DNA of 64,000 nt from Thermus islandicus DSM 21543 (GTDB lineage: Bacteria > Deinococcota > Deinococci > Deinococcales > Thermaceae): positions 1 through 64,000 of the forward strand of contig NZ_ATXJ01000007.1 of assembly GCF_000421625.1 (NCBI RefSeq), given 5' to 3'. The notes under the pieces are model-generated. The model was not told the origin of the DNA. It was given only the letters and a program-made list of their open reading frames with translations, and ran no database searches. The translations under genes and the position numbers were made by a program. Of this stretch, positions 46,181 to 56,204 are shown in pieces; position 1 is the stretch's first letter, and every line of letters begins with the position of its first letter.

Positions 46181-47113
46181 TCAATGCCCCCGGAAGTGCT
46201 CCACGGTACGGCGGATCCCCTCCTGAAAGCCTACCTGGGGTTTCCAGCCGTGGGCCATGAGCTTGAGGGGGGAGAGGACGCTCCTTTCCAGGTCCCCGGG
46301 TCGCGGCGGAGCATGGATCACCTCCGAAATCTTCCCGGCGGCCTCCGCCACGGCCTTGAGGACCTCCCGCGTGGTGTGCCCCTCCCCGGTGCCCACGTTG
46401 TAGACTCCCTCCAAGGAGAAGAGGGCCAGGGTGTGGGCTCGGGCCACGTCTTCCACGTAGATGTAGTCCCGCACGCACCCCTCGTCCCCCGGGGTCCTTC
46501 GGGCGTAGAGGGTCACGGGTTCGCCCTTCCGCACCCGCTCGGCGAAGATGGCCACCACCCCCGCCTCCCCGTGGGGGTCCTGCCTGGGCCCGTAGACGTT
46601 GCCGTAGCGCAGGGAGGCCCACTTTAGGCCGTAGTTCTGCCCGTAAGCGGAAAGGTAAAGCTCAAAGGCGGCCTTGCTGGCGGCGTAGGGGCTCTTGGGG
46701 CGGGGGGGCCAGGTTTCCTCGGCCCTCTCCCCCTCGGGCACCTCCCCGTAGATGGCCCCGCCCGTGGAGGCGAAGACGAGCTTCTCCACGCCATAGCGGC
46801 GGCAGGCCTCGAGGAGGTTCATCCCCCCGAGGAGGTTCACCTCAAAGTCCAGGAAGGGGTTTTCCACGCTCACCTTCACCGAGGCCTGGGCCGCCTGGTG
46901 GGAGACGTGGGTGGGGCGGAACTCCCGGAAGGTCCGCTCCACCCCCTCCTTGTCCCTAAGGTCCACCCCGAAAAAGGGCACGCCTGGGGGGAGGTTTTCC
47001 CGCCTGCCCGTGGAGAGGTTGTCCAGGACCGCCACCTCCACCCCCTCCTTGAGGAGGGCCTCCACGATGTGGCTTCCGATAAACCCTGCACCGCCCGTGA
47101 CGAGTACGCGCAT
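46181..47113 (-). CDS. galE: NAD-dependent sugar epimerase, UDP-glucose 4-epimerase type
   Basis: 310 residues. Extended SDR: GGAGFIGSHIVEAL for NAD, HQAAQASVKVSVENP, STGGAIYGEVPEG, and SPYAASKAAFELYLSAY with Tyr/Lys catalytic pair. Shorter than E. coli GalE, as common in thermophiles, so it may use other UDP-sugars. TAGACT -10 at 47141-47146 with a GGAGGC ribosome site 9 nt before the ATG: a conventional leadered promoter. Confidence 0.88.
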   Translation of the reverse strand: MRVLVTGGAGFIGSHIVEALLKEGVEVAVLDNLSTGRRENLPPGVPFFGVDLRDKEGVERTFREFRPTHVSHQAAQASVKVSVENPFLDFEVNLLGGMNLLEACRRYGVEKLVFASTGGAIYGEVPEGERAEETWPPRPKSPYAASKAAFELYLSAYGQNYGLKWASLRYGNVYGPRQDPHGEAGVVAIFAERVRKGEPVTLYARRTPGDEGCVRDYIYVEDVARAHTLALFSLEGVYNVGTGEGHTTREVLKAVAEAAGKISEVIHAPPRPGDLERSVLSPLKLMAHGWKPQVGFQEGIRRTVEHFRGH

Positions 47114-47155
47114 AAAGCCTCCGGGCCTCTGCCCAGAGCGAGTCTACCAAAAGGG

Positions 47156-47722
47156 CTAGCCCACCCTCACCTCGGGCTCATGGCCGGGCCGCCACTTGAT
47201 GGTGCAGCCGATGGCGGGGGCCTCCTTGAGGGGAGGCTCCTGGCTCTGGAGGAGGGCCTCTATGGCGGCCTCGAGGTCGTGGCTTTGCACCTTTTCGGGA
47301 AACTTGGGGCTGTCGTTCACCCGGCCGTGGTAGCGGAGCCGCCTCCTCTCGTCAAAGAGGAAGACCTCGGGGGTGCGCAGGGCCCGGTAGGCCTTGGCCA
47401 CCTCCTGGGTCTCGTCCAGAAGGTAGGGGAAGGGGATCTTGTGCGCCTCGGCAAAGGCCACCATGGCCTCGGGGCGGTCCTCGGGGTAGCGCTCGTAGTC
47501 GTTGGGGTTGATGCCCACGAAGGCCACCCTGCCCCGGTACCGTTCCGCCAGGGCTACGAGCTCGCCGATGGAGCCCTTCACGTAGGGGCAGTGGTTGCAC
47601 ATGAAGACCACGGCCAAAAGGGGCTCCGGGAACTGGGAAAGCCTATAGCGCCCGCCCCGGGGGTCGGGGAGCTCGGCGTCTATGAGGGGGCTTTCCAGGG
47701 GAAGCTCGGGGTACTGGAGCAT
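47156..47722 (-). CDS. Thioredoxin-fold redoxin (AhpC/TSA or ResA-like)
   Basis: 188 residues from ATG 47722. Thioredoxin fold with the redox pair Cys42-x-x-Cys45 in [17 protein letters not shown], then [20 protein letters not shown] and the cis-Pro in [18 protein letters not shown]. The family resembles thiol-disulfide or peroxiredoxin-like proteins with CxxC. No signal peptide is evident, so it is probably cytoplasmic. Its TACCCT -10 lies 6 nt before the ATG. Confidence 0.85.
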   Translation of the reverse strand: MLQYPELPLESPLIDAELPDPRGGRYRLSQFPEPLLAVVFMCNHCPYVKGSIGELVALAERYRGRVAFVGINPNDYERYPEDRPEAMVAFAEAHKIPFPYLLDETQEVAKAYRALRTPEVFLFDERRRLRYHGRVNDSPKFPEKVQSHDLEAAIEALLQSQEPPLKEAPAIGCTIKWRPGHEPEVRVG

Positions 47723-47728
47723 GGCCCC

Positions 47729-47758
47729 AGGGTATCCGGAACCCCCTCCCCTCGGCAA
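47729..47758 (-). promoter_or_regulatory. Leaderless promoter of the redoxin gene
   Basis: On the minus strand TTGCCG (47753-47758) and TACCCT (47729-47734) are 18 bp apart; TACCCT ends 6 nt before ATG 47722, the clearest leaderless promoter here with a -35 box. Confidence 0.55.
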
Positions 47759-47786
47759 GGGGGGCGGGCGCCTGGGCAAGGCGGCC

Positions 47787-49514
47787 TCAGCCCTCTATGA
47801 CCACCGGAAGGATCATGGGGTCGCGGCCTGTGGCCTTCTTCAAGAACTTCTTCACCGGGTAGTAGATGTCGTCCCGGATGCGCTCCAGGGGCTTTTTCTC
47901 CCGGATTCCGGAGAGGAGGGCCTCGAGGGCCATCCGGCGCACCTCGCCAAGAAGCCTCTCCCCCGCCTTGACGAAGCCCCGGGAGACCACCTCCACCACC
48001 GGGTCCTCCCCCGCCAGGGCGGTGATGACCACGAGCCCTTCCTCCGCCATATGGCGGCGGTCGGCCAGGATCTCCTCGGTGATGTCCCCCACCCCCAGGC
48101 CGTCCACGTAGAGGACCCCATGGGGCACGCTCCCCACCTTGTCAAAGGTGTCGCGGGTGAGGCGGTAGATGGCCCCGTTCTCCCCGATCAGGGTCTTCTC
48201 CGGGGGGCGGCTCATCCCCTCCGCCAGCCACTTGAGGTTGATCTGGTGGCGCACCTCGCCGTGCCAGGGGAGGAAGAACTTGGGCGTGGTGAGGTTCAGG
48301 ATCAGCTTCAGCTCCTCCTGGGAGGCATGGCCCGAGGCGTGGACCCGGTAGGTGGGGGGGTAGAGGACATAGGCGCCCAGGGCGTACAGGCGGTTGATGA
48401 CCCGGTTCACCGCCTCCTCGTTGCCGGGGATGGGGCTACTGGAGAGGATCACCGTGTCCCCGGGTTTGATGGCCATCTTGGCGTGCCCCTCAAAGGCCAG
48501 GCGGTGGAGGACGGACATGGGCTGGCCTTGGCTCCCCGTGGCCAGGATCAGGACCTGGTGGTCGGGAAGGTCCATGACCTCCTCGAGGGTGTAAAGCCGC
48601 TCCCTCACCTTGAGGTAGCCCAGCTCCATGGCGATCCGGCTGAACCGCACCATGCTCCGCCCCTCCATGGCCACCTTGCGCCCGTACTTCTCCGCCGCCC
48701 AGATCACCGACTGGATGCGGTGGATGTGGCTGGCGAAGGTGGTGACGAAGACCCTACCCGGGGCGCGGCCGATGACCCGGTCCAGCTCCTTGGCGATCTC
48801 CATCTCGCTCGGGGTGTACCCCGGCCTCTCCGCGTTGGTGGCGTCGGCGATGAGGAGCAAGACCCCCTCCGCCCCCGCCTGGGCCACCTTGGCCAGATGG
48901 GAGACCTGGCCGTCAATGGGGGTGGGGTCCAGCTTGAAGTCCCCCGTGTGCACGATGGTGCCGATGGGGGTGCGGATGACCACCCCGGAGTTGTCGGGGA
49001 TGGAGTGAGTCATCCGGAATAAATCCAGGGTAAAGTACCGACCGACCTGGATGCGGTCGTCGGGGGAGACCTCCTTGAGCTGGAAGCTCCCTGGCCTTAG
49101 CCCGAACTCCTCCAGCTTGCCCCGAAGAAGCCCCAGGGTGAGCCGGGCCCCGTAGATGGGCACGGGGCTCTCCTTGCCGAAGACCATGGGGAGGAGGAAG
49201 GGAAGCCCCCCGATGTGGTCCTCGTGGCCGTGGGTCAGCACCCAGGCCTTGATGAGGTGGCGGTGCTCCAGGAGGTAGTCCACCCGGGGAATGAGGAGAT
49301 CCACCCCCGGCATCCCCTCGCCGGGGAAGGCCAAGCCTCCGTCCAGGACGAAGATCTCGTCCCGGTAGCGGAAGGCGGTGATGTTCTTGCCGATTTCCCC
49401 CATCCCCCCTAGGGGGATGATCTCCACGGGGTCTGGGCCTCCCCCCCCAGGGGGCTGCCCCTCGTGCGGGCGCCGGCGCCGCCTTTTTCTGGGTCTCCGT
49501 TCCTGGTTCTCCAT
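47787..49514 (-). CDS. rnj: Ribonuclease J
   Basis: 575 residues. Metallo-beta-lactamase/beta-CASP RNase with 5'-3' exo- and endonuclease activity. Metal motif THGHEDH has His95, His97, Asp99, His100; [12 protein letters not shown] and [13 protein letters not shown] are the other metal/phosphate sites. The N-terminus has a basic stretch ([14 protein letters not shown]) before the core at about 28. The C-terminal domain after about 450 mediates dimerisation. 50 bp downstream of pnp, so an RNA-decay cluster. Confidence 0.95.
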   Translation of the reverse strand: MENQERRPRKRRRRRPHEGQPPGGGGPDPVEIIPLGGMGEIGKNITAFRYRDEIFVLDGGLAFPGEGMPGVDLLIPRVDYLLEHRHLIKAWVLTHGHEDHIGGLPFLLPMVFGKESPVPIYGARLTLGLLRGKLEEFGLRPGSFQLKEVSPDDRIQVGRYFTLDLFRMTHSIPDNSGVVIRTPIGTIVHTGDFKLDPTPIDGQVSHLAKVAQAGAEGVLLLIADATNAERPGYTPSEMEIAKELDRVIGRAPGRVFVTTFASHIHRIQSVIWAAEKYGRKVAMEGRSMVRFSRIAMELGYLKVRERLYTLEEVMDLPDHQVLILATGSQGQPMSVLHRLAFEGHAKMAIKPGDTVILSSSPIPGNEEAVNRVINRLYALGAYVLYPPTYRVHASGHASQEELKLILNLTTPKFFLPWHGEVRHQINLKWLAEGMSRPPEKTLIGENGAIYRLTRDTFDKVGSVPHGVLYVDGLGVGDITEEILADRRHMAEEGLVVITALAGEDPVVEVVSRGFVKAGERLLGEVRRMALEALLSGIREKKPLERIRDDIYYPVKKFLKKATGRDPMILPVVIEG

Positions 49515-49564
49515 AGGCCTCCTTTTCCCGGCGGGTCCGGGTGGGTTTCGGCAAGCCCCCGGGG

Positions 49565-51706
49565 TTAGCGCCGCCTCGGGGGGATCTTGCCCTCCAGCTC
49601 GGGGCGGATCAGGTCAATCTTGCCCTTTTCGTCAATCCGGTGGACCTTGACCTTGATCACGTCCCCCACCTTCAAGTGGTCCTCCACCCGCTCCACCCGG
49701 CCCGGGGCGATCTGGCTGATGTGGAGAAGCCCTTCGGTGCCGGGGAAGAGGCTGATGAAGGCCCCGAAGGGGGTGATCCGGGTGACCGTGCCCTCGTAGA
49801 CCTCGCCCACCTTGGCCTCGCGGGTGAGCTCCTCTATGCGCCTTTTGGCCTTCTCGGCCGCCTCGAGGTCGCTGGAGTAGATGCGCACCGTTCCGTCCTC
49901 CGCGATGTCCACCTCTACCCCGAGCTCCTCTAGGGCCCGGACGTTCTTGCCCCCGGGGCCGATGACCAGGCCGATCTTCTCCACGGGGACCTTGAGGGCG
50001 AGGATCCTGGGGGCGAAGGGCTTGAGCTCGGGGCGGGGGGCGGGGAGGACCGTCTCCATCAGGTCCAGGATCTTGAGCCTGGCCTCCCTCGCCTGAAGCA
50101 GGGCCTCCTTGAGCACCTCGCGGGGAAGCCCGCCCACCTTGTTGTCCATCTGCAGGGCGGTGACGCCCTTGCGGGTGCCCGCTACCTTGAAGTCCATGTC
50201 CCCAAGGGCGTCCTCCAGGCCCAGGATGTCCGTGAGGACCACCGCCCGGTTCCCCTCCCAGACAAGGCCCATGGCCACCCCGGCCACGGGGGCCCGGATG
50301 GGCACTCCCGCGTCCATCAGGGCGAGGCACCCGGCGCAAACGGTGGCCATGGAGCTAGAGCCGTTGGACTCCAGGACGTCCCCCACCACCCGCACCGTGT
50401 AGGGGAAGGCGTCCTCCTCGGGCATCACCGCCTTGAGGGCCCGCTTGGCCAGGTTCCCGTGGCCCACCTCCCGCCTCGAGGGGCCCCGGAGGCGCTTCAC
50501 CTCCCCGGTGGAGAAGGGGGGGAAGTTGTAGTGCACCAGGAACTTCTCCGTTTCGTCTATGCCCAGGTCGTCAATGATCTGCTCGTCCCGGCCTGTGCCC
50601 AGGGTCACGGTGCCCAGCACCTGGGTCTCCCCCCGGGTGAAGACGGCGGAGCCATGGGCCCGGGGCAGGACATCCACCTCTATCCAGATGGGCCTCAGGT
50701 CCTGGGGGCCCCGGCCATCCGCCCGCCGGCCCTCCTCCAGAACGAGGCGCCTGAGCTCCTTCCGCACCACCTCCTCAAAGGCGCTTTGGTAGAGGGGCTT
50801 TTGGCTCTCGTCCGGGGTGCCGTCCTCCTTCTTGGGCAGGGCCTCGGCGATCAGGGCCTCGGCGAAGGCCGAAAGGGCCCGGCTTCGCTCCCCCTTGCTC
50901 GCGGTCTGGAGCACCTGGGAGAGGCCCCGCTCCAGGGCCAGCCGGTAAAGGGCCTCCTTCGCCTCCTCGGAGAGGCTCTCCGGGGGCGTCCAGGCCATCT
51001 TGGGCTTGGCCAGGTCCCGGGCCATCTGCTCCTCTAGCTCCAGGATGGGCTGCATCTTTTGGTGGGCGAACTCCAGGGCCTGGACCAGGAGCTCCTCGTC
51101 CACCTCCCTGGCCCCGGCCTCCACCATGAGGATGGCCTCCCGGCTTCCCGCCACCACCAGGTCCAGGGCGCTCTCCTCCAGCGCCTCGAGGGTGGGGTTC
51201 AGGACCAGCTGGCCCCCAAGGAGCCCCACGCGCACAGCGGCGATGGGCCCTTCCCAAGGGATCTCGGAAAGCATCAGGGCGGCGCTCGCCGCGATGGGGC
51301 CCAGGATGTCCGGGGGGTTTTTCTGGTCGGCGGAGAGCACGGTGACGATCACCTGCACCTCGTGGCGGAAGCCCTTGGGGAAGAGGGGCCTTATGGGGCG
51401 GTCCGTCATGCGGGCCGAGAGGATGGCCTTCTCCCCCGGGCGGCCCTCCCGGCGCATGAAGCTTCCCGGGATCTTGCCGGCCGCGTAGTGGCGCTCCTCA
51501 AACTCCACCGTGAGGGGGAGGAAGTCCGCCTCCACCGGCCTTTCCGAGGCCTGGGCCGTGGCGAGGACCACCGTGTCCCCGTAGCGCACCAGGACCGAAC
51601 CCGAGGCCTGCTTGGCGTACTTGCCCGTCTCCAGGACCAGCCTGCGCCCGGCGATCTCCGTCTCGTAGCGATAGCCTGCTGGGGTGTGGGGTGTGGCTTG
51701 CGGCAT
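49565..51706 (-). CDS. pnp: Polynucleotide phosphorylase
   Basis: 713 residues from ATG 51706. Two RNase PH domains: [20 protein letters not shown] in the first, then [20 protein letters not shown] with [15 protein letters not shown] and the phosphate-site [13 protein letters not shown] region in the second. KH ([17 protein letters not shown]) and S1 ([20 protein letters not shown]) domains follow. 3'-5' phosphorolysis of RNA. A GGAG site precedes the ATG. Sits between rpsO and rnj, a classic rpsO-pnp arrangement. Confidence 0.96.
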   Translation of the reverse strand: MPQATPHTPAGYRYETEIAGRRLVLETGKYAKQASGSVLVRYGDTVVLATAQASERPVEADFLPLTVEFEERHYAAGKIPGSFMRREGRPGEKAILSARMTDRPIRPLFPKGFRHEVQVIVTVLSADQKNPPDILGPIAASAALMLSEIPWEGPIAAVRVGLLGGQLVLNPTLEALEESALDLVVAGSREAILMVEAGAREVDEELLVQALEFAHQKMQPILELEEQMARDLAKPKMAWTPPESLSEEAKEALYRLALERGLSQVLQTASKGERSRALSAFAEALIAEALPKKEDGTPDESQKPLYQSAFEEVVRKELRRLVLEEGRRADGRGPQDLRPIWIEVDVLPRAHGSAVFTRGETQVLGTVTLGTGRDEQIIDDLGIDETEKFLVHYNFPPFSTGEVKRLRGPSRREVGHGNLAKRALKAVMPEEDAFPYTVRVVGDVLESNGSSSMATVCAGCLALMDAGVPIRAPVAGVAMGLVWEGNRAVVLTDILGLEDALGDMDFKVAGTRKGVTALQMDNKVGGLPREVLKEALLQAREARLKILDLMETVLPAPRPELKPFAPRILALKVPVEKIGLVIGPGGKNVRALEELGVEVDIAEDGTVRIYSSDLEAAEKAKRRIEELTREAKVGEVYEGTVTRITPFGAFISLFPGTEGLLHISQIAPGRVERVEDHLKVGDVIKVKVHRIDEKGKIDLIRPELEGKIPPRRR

Positions 51707-51764
51707 GGCGCTCCTCAAGCGAAGGGCGGAGCCCTATGGCCCCGCCCCCGACCTGCCCTTCAGT

Positions 51765-52034
51765 TTACTTCCTAAGGCCCAACTTCTCAACCAGGGCCCT
51801 GTACCGCTCGGGGTCTTCCCGCTCCAGATAGCGGAGGAGCCTCCGCCGCTTTCCCACCAGCATGAGGAGGCCCCGGTGGGAGTGATGGTCGTGCTTGTGG
51901 GCCTTGAGGTGCTCGGAAAGGCGGTTGATCCTCAAGGTGAGCAAGGCCACCTGGACCTCGGTGCTCCCCGTGTCCCCGGGGAAGCGGGCGAACTCCTGGA
52001 TGATCTTCTCCTTCTCTTCTTTGGCGATGGGCAT
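51765..52034 (-). CDS. rpsO: Ribosomal protein S15
   Basis: 89 residues. [40 protein letters not shown] and [20 protein letters not shown] are the S15 signature. Binds the 16S rRNA central domain. Start 52034 has an AGGAGA site. pnp starts 58 bp after its stop. Confidence 0.97.
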   Translation of the reverse strand: MPIAKEEKEKIIQEFARFPGDTGSTEVQVALLTLRINRLSEHLKAHKHDHHSHRGLLMLVGKRRRLLRYLEREDPERYRALVEKLGLRK

Positions 52035-52106
52035 CTTCTCCTCCGTCAGGGGGGAAGGCGCTAAGGCCCCTTCCTCCTCAGAGGCCCCGGGTCCACCCCG
52101 AAGGCC

Positions 52107-53255
52107 TTACCCAGGATAGGCGGCCCGCTTCCCCCCGTCAACCAGGAAGAGGAGAAGGGCCAGGAGGGCGAGGCCCGCCCCCGTGCCGAAGGCGGCCCGG
52201 GGGCCCAGGGCTTGCCACAGGAGGCCGAAGAGGAGGCTTGCCGGGAGGAGGAGAAGCCCCGTGAGGGTATGGTAGAGGCCAATGGCGCTCGCCCTTTCCT
52301 CCGCGGGCACCAAGGTGGCCAGGTAGGCCCGGCTCGCCCCTTCAAAGGCCGCAGAGTAGAGGGCGTAAAGGAGGAGGAAGGCCACCCCAAAGGGGGCCGA
52401 GGGCGCCAGGGCGAAGCCCAGGTAGACCAGGGCGTAGAGGCCATACCCCAGGGCCACCACCCGCCTCAGCCCCACCCGGTCCGCCAGGCCGCCAAGGGGG
52501 TAGGAGAGGAGGGCGTAAAGCAGGTTGTAAAGGGTGTAGGCCAAGGTGACCGCCCGCTCCTCGAGGCCCAGCCCTTTAAGCCGCAGCAGCACAAAGGCGT
52601 TGGAGGAAAGGGCCAGGGCAAAAAGGCCCGAGACCAGAAGGAACCGGCGGTAGCCCCGGTCCATCCGGGAAAGCCGCAAAGGGGGAAGGACCCTTTGGGG
52701 CCTCGGAGGCTCCCGCAAGGCGAGGAGAAGGGAGGCAGCGAGGAGGGCGGGGACGGCAGAAAGCCAGAACACCCCCCGCACCCCCACCCAGGGCAGGAGG
52801 AGAAAGGCCAGGAGGGGGCCGAGGGTGGCTCCCAGGGTGTCCAGGCCCCGGTGGAGGCCGTAGGCCCGGCCCAAGGCCTCCCTAGGGACGCTTTCGGCGA
52901 TGAGGGCGTCCCTGGGGGCGGTGCGGAGGCCCTTCCCCGTGCGGTCTAAGAAGCGGTAGAGGAGCACCTGCCAGGGGCTTTGCGCCAGGGCCAGGATGGG
53001 GCGGAAGAGGGCGGGTAGGCCGTAGCCCAAAAGGAGGAGGGGCCGCCTCCTTCCTAGCCGGTCCGAAACCCTCCCCCCCACCACCTTGAACAGGCTCGCC
53101 GTGGCCTCGGCCACGCCCTCCACCAGGCCGATGACCCCAGGCCCTGCCCCCAGGCCCGAAAGGAAGAGGGGGAGGAGGGGGTAGACCATCTCGCTGGCCA
53201 CGTCCATGAGGAAGCTCACGAGGCCCAGCAGGTAGACCAAGGGGGGAAGTCTCAC
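52107..53255 (-). CDS. MFS transporter
   Basis: 382 residues, twelve predicted helices. RVSDRLGRRRPLLLLGYGL (loop 2-3 motif) and a repeat GGLADRVGLRRVVALGYGL in the second half identify MFS. FLDRTGKGLRTAPRDALIAE is typical of a subgroup of prokaryotic permeases with unknown substrates. It sits between the ba3 oxidase cluster and rpsO, 5 bp after the 154-residue membrane gene, so probably cotranscribed with the oxidase genes. Ends 72 bp before rpsO. Confidence 0.85.
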   Translation of the reverse strand: MRLPPLVYLLGLVSFLMDVASEMVYPLLPLFLSGLGAGPGVIGLVEGVAEATASLFKVVGGRVSDRLGRRRPLLLLGYGLPALFRPILALAQSPWQVLLYRFLDRTGKGLRTAPRDALIAESVPREALGRAYGLHRGLDTLGATLGPLLAFLLLPWVGVRGVFWLSAVPALLAASLLLALREPPRPQRVLPPLRLSRMDRGYRRFLLVSGLFALALSSNAFVLLRLKGLGLEERAVTLAYTLYNLLYALLSYPLGGLADRVGLRRVVALGYGLYALVYLGFALAPSAPFGVAFLLLYALYSAAFEGASRAYLATLVPAEERASAIGLYHTLTGLLLLPASLLFGLLWQALGPRAAFGTGAGLALLALLLFLVDGGKRAAYPG

Positions 53256-53260
53256 GGCCG

Positions 53261-53725
53261 CTACCTCCAGAAAAGCCTAAGCAAAAAAGGCTCGGGCAAC
53301 ACCATGAGAAGGGAAAGGGGGTCCAGGGGGGCTGGGGCGAGGAGGGCGGGGCCTTGGGCGGTGGGGAAAGGAAGGGGAAGGGTCCGGGTGAGGGCGAAAA
53401 GGAGAAGAAAGGCTAGGGAAAGCCCCACGCCCGCCTTCCCGACCAGGGGGGCGAAGGGCGGGTCCTCCTCGGGGTACATGAAGTGGAGGAGGAGGAGCCC
53501 AAAGGCGTAGGTGGCCTTCAGGGCGAGAAACCCCAAGAAGACTTGCCCGTAAACGTAGTATTCGGAGACGAGTCCGTACCGGACGGCCTGGGCCTCCGAG
53601 ACTCCGAGGGCGCTCCCGCAAAGCCCCGGCCCTAGGCTCTCGGAGAGGCCCAAGCCCAGGAACTGGAGGAGGAAGGGCAGAAGCTCTAAGGCCGCCACCT
53701 GGGGAGCGCGGGAAAGAAGCCTCAT
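53261..53725 (-). CDS. Small membrane protein downstream of the ba3 oxidase genes
   Basis: 154 residues from ATG 53725. Three hydrophobic segments (about 8-25, 60-85 and 100-120), with VSEYYVYGQVFLGFLALKAT between. Low similarity to anything I recognise. A hairpin (53739-53757) lies before it in the gap to cbaA. Its position after cbaA suggests an accessory role for the oxidase, inference only. Confidence 0.6.
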   Translation of the reverse strand: MRLLSRAPQVAALELLPFLLQFLGLGLSESLGPGLCGSALGVSEAQAVRYGLVSEYYVYGQVFLGFLALKATYAFGLLLLHFMYPEEDPPFAPLVGKAGVGLSLAFLLLFALTRTLPLPFPTAQGPALLAPAPLDPLSLLMVLPEPFLLRLFWR

Positions 53726-53738
53726 CCTCAAAAGTCTC

Positions 53739-53757
53739 CCCCTCCCAGAGGGAGGGG
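53739..53757 (-). terminator. Hairpin between cbaA and the small membrane gene
   Basis: Perfect 8-bp stem CCCCTCCC/GGGAGGGG with an AGA/TCT loop. On the minus RNA it is followed within a few bases by AGACTTTTG, a weak T run, so it may attenuate or stabilise rather than fully stop transcription. Confidence 0.5.
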
Positions 53758-53778
53758 ATCAAGGGACACCCGGCTTCC

Positions 53779-55467
53779 CTACCAGAGCCTTAGGCCGGGG
53801 ACCGGGTTCATATGGCTGAAGAGCTGGACCAGGGTGGGCCCATAGGCCAGCACCACCAGGACCGCGGCCAGGGCAAACCAGAACCCGATGCGGTCCATGG
53901 CCCGGACGAGCCTCCGGTCCTCGGGGCCGGAGAGGACCTCGGCAAAGGGAAGGGGAGCGTGGGCGAGCTCGGGGCGCCTTTCCCGGCCCAAAAGGACGCT
54001 GAAGAAGCCGTAGACGAAGAGGAGGAGGGCCACCAGCAAGACGATGCCCGCCACCGCGTTGAAGACCATGGGGAGGGCGGCCTGGGGGTAGGCGTCCGGC
54101 ACCTGGGCGATATGGGCCCGCCGGGGGACCCCCAGAAGCCCCGCCCAATGGAGGCCCACCGCCATCAGCATCATGCCGAGGAACCAGAGCCACACCACCG
54201 CCAGGCCGAGCCGCCTCTGCCCGTCAGCGATGGGCTTGCCCGTGAGGTTGGGGAGGAGCCAGTAGAGGGAGCCCATGGCGGTGAGGGTGACGAGGCTCGC
54301 CACCTGCAGGTGGAAGTGGCCCGGCACCCAGGCGGTGTTGTGGACCACGTAGTCCAGGGTGAAGCTGGCGTTCACGATGCCCCCCGCCCCTCCCGGGATG
54401 AAGCCCAGGAGGCCCAGGACCGGGGCCACGAAGGCAGGGTTGTCCCAGGGGAGGGTCCGGATCCAGCCCAAAAGCCCCCGGCCCCCCCGCATCCTGCCGG
54501 CGAGCTCGAGGCTCGCCGCCAGGGTGAAGGCGGTCATGAGGCTTGGCACTGCCACGAACATGGTGAGGACGGAGTGGACCAGCTTCCAGGTGGGGTCAAT
54601 GCCGGGGTCAGCGAACTGGTGGTGGAAGCCCACGGGGGTGGAAAAGAGGAGGAAGAGGAGGAAGACGAGGCGGGCTATAGGGTCGGAGACGAGCTTTCCC
54701 CCCGCCTGCTTGGGAAGGATGGTGTAGAGGATGGCGTAGGCGGGAAGGAGCCAGAAGTAGACGATGGGATGGCCCGTCCACCAGAAGAGGGTGCGGGCAA
54801 CAAGGGGGTCCGCACCCTCCACCAGGCCGAAGGACCAGGGCAAAAGAAGGAGGACGGACTCCAGCACGAGGCCGAGGGAGGCGAGGAACCACATGAGCCA
54901 GAAGGTCACGGCCATGTAGGTGACCAAGGGGGTCACCTTGCCGGGGTTCTCTGCCTTCCACCGCCGCCAGAGGTCCAGGACGAGGTAGATGCTCACCCAG
55001 CTGGAGAGGACGAAGACGCTTGCCCCCAGGTAGAAGGCCCAGTGGCCCTTGAGGGGCGGGTAAAAGGTGTAAAGGACCGTGGCCTCGTTGGCCAGGAGGG
55101 GAAGGGCCGCCAGGAGAAGACCCAGGAAGGCCATCCACCAGGAGAGCCACATGAGGCCCATCCTGGGGCGCAGGTTGAGCTCCCGGGCAGGAAGGTAGAC
55201 CATGACGGCCTGGGCGAAGAGCTGGGTGAAGACGATGGCGTTCAGGACGCCGTGAAGGGTGAGGCCCTGGTAGTAGGACTGGACGAAGGGGAGAAGGCGC
55301 TTGAGGAGGGGGTAGGCGTCCACGTTCCCGTAGTTCAGGGCCTGGAAGGGGCCCATAAGGCTCCCCACGATCACGGCCAGGAAGCCCAGGACCAGGAAGT
55401 AGAGGGTGGCCTTCTTCTCCGGGTAGGCCTCATAGACCCGGCTGATCTCACCTGTAAATACCGCCAT
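53779..55467 (-). CDS. cbaA: Cytochrome ba3 oxidase subunit I
   Basis: 562 residues, the same size as the T. thermophilus protein. Thirteen-helix haem-copper oxidase, type B. His72 (LHGVLNAIVF) and His386 ligate haem b, His384 (WVPGHFHLQ) ligates haem a3, His233 plus HH 282-283 ligate CuB, with Tyr237 in WWTGHPIVYFWLLPAYA. It reduces O2 to water with proton pumping, at low oxygen. The coupled cbaB ends 3 bases before its ATG. Confidence 0.97.
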   Translation of the reverse strand: MAVFTGEISRVYEAYPEKKATLYFLVLGFLAVIVGSLMGPFQALNYGNVDAYPLLKRLLPFVQSYYQGLTLHGVLNAIVFTQLFAQAVMVYLPARELNLRPRMGLMWLSWWMAFLGLLLAALPLLANEATVLYTFYPPLKGHWAFYLGASVFVLSSWVSIYLVLDLWRRWKAENPGKVTPLVTYMAVTFWLMWFLASLGLVLESVLLLLPWSFGLVEGADPLVARTLFWWTGHPIVYFWLLPAYAILYTILPKQAGGKLVSDPIARLVFLLFLLFSTPVGFHHQFADPGIDPTWKLVHSVLTMFVAVPSLMTAFTLAASLELAGRMRGGRGLLGWIRTLPWDNPAFVAPVLGLLGFIPGGAGGIVNASFTLDYVVHNTAWVPGHFHLQVASLVTLTAMGSLYWLLPNLTGKPIADGQRRLGLAVVWLWFLGMMLMAVGLHWAGLLGVPRRAHIAQVPDAYPQAALPMVFNAVAGIVLLVALLLFVYGFFSVLLGRERRPELAHAPLPFAEVLSGPEDRRLVRAMDRIGFWFALAAVLVVLAYGPTLVQLFSHMNPVPGLRLW

Positions 55468-55470
55468 GAC

Positions 55471-55977
55471 TCACTCCTTCACCACGATCTTGCCGAACAT
55501 GTTTTGGTGGCCGACCCCGCAGTACTGGTTGCAGATGATCCGGTACTCGCCCGCCTTCTTGAAGGTGTAGCGCACCGTGGAGACCTCGCCCGGGAGCACC
55601 TCCACGTTGAGGTTGGTGCCTTCCACGTAAAAGCCGTGGATCACGTCTGGGCTCGTGATCTTGAAGACGATCTCGGCTCCCTTGGGCACCTCAATGGGGT
55701 TGGGCTGATAGCCGAAGGCAAAGGCCAGGACGTGGACGGTGTACTGATGGGGGCCGGTCTGGACCACCGCCTGGGCGGGATCGGCCCAAGGGCCCTCGGT
55801 GCGCACCTTGGTGGGGTCCACCCGCTCCAGCTTCCCTGCCGGGATCACGCCCGAGGTATGAGTGACCAAGGTGTAGCCGATGAGGGCAAGGAAGGCGAAG
55901 AGCATCACCAGGGAAAAGGCCAGCCAGGCCTTTTCGTAGGCCAGGATGGCCCGGTGGGCCCTGTGCTCGTCCATCAT
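55471..55977 (-). CDS. cbaB: Cytochrome ba3 oxidase subunit II (CuA)
   Basis: 168 residues. One transmembrane helix (about 15-38) followed by a periplasmic cupredoxin domain. The dinuclear CuA ligands are present: His114, Cys149, Gln151, Cys153, His157 and Met160, in DVIHGFYVEG and NQYCGVGHQNM. It receives electrons from cytochrome c552. Two ATGs at the start; 55977 matches the known start. Three bases after cbaD stop. Confidence 0.97.
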   Translation of the reverse strand: MMDEHRAHRAILAYEKAWLAFSLVMLFAFLALIGYTLVTHTSGVIPAGKLERVDPTKVRTEGPWADPAQAVVQTGPHQYTVHVLAFAFGYQPNPIEVPKGAEIVFKITSPDVIHGFYVEGTNLNVEVLPGEVSTVRYTFKKAGEYRIICNQYCGVGHQNMFGKIVVKE

Positions 55978-55980
55978 GCC

Positions 55981-56085
55981 CTACCCCCGTGCGAGAAAGA
56001 GGACGTAGACCCCAAGCCAAAAGACCAGGATCGTGAGGGCGAGAACCGTGATGACTCCGAGGGCGCCGATGGGTTTCTCCTCCAT
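55981..56085 (-). CDS. cbaD: Cytochrome ba3 oxidase subunit IIa
   Basis: 34 residues, MEEKPIGALGVITVLALTIL then VFWLGVYVLFLARG: a single transmembrane helix. It matches the 34-residue subunit IIa of the T. thermophilus enzyme, differing at a few positions, and is easily missed by gene finders. An AAGGAGGTGG site lies directly upstream. It is the first gene of the cbaDBA operon. Confidence 0.93.
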   Translation of the reverse strand: MEEKPIGALGVITVLALTILVFWLGVYVLFLARG

Positions 56086-56139
56086 ATCCACCTCCTTGCG
56101 GCATCGCGCATACACCCTCATGTTAGGGGAGAAAAGGAG

Positions 56140-56183
56140 GTACATTTGTCCCCCTGAGAAAGGCTTTTCGGGACTTTTGTCCC
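56140..56183. promoter_or_regulatory. Candidate operators upstream of cbaDBA
   Basis: GGGACTTTTGTCCC at 56170-56183 is a perfect palindrome arm pair (GGGAC/GTCCC), and GTACATTTGTCC at 56140-56151 is a related site; the core GGACAAAxGTxC (minus-strand reading) recurs with centres about 30 bp, roughly three helical turns, apart. They lie 55-100 bp before the cbaD start. An O2- or nitrogen-oxide-responsive CRP/FNR-type regulator is possible but not shown. Confidence 0.4.
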
Positions 56184-56204
56184 TGCGGACGTGGTACCCG
56201 TTAG

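Noticed and set aside
53812-56157. A 781-codon open frame antisense to cbaA/cbaB
   Set aside because: High GC keeps frames open; composition is Gly/His/Glu-rich without motifs and the opposite strand carries known oxidase proteins.
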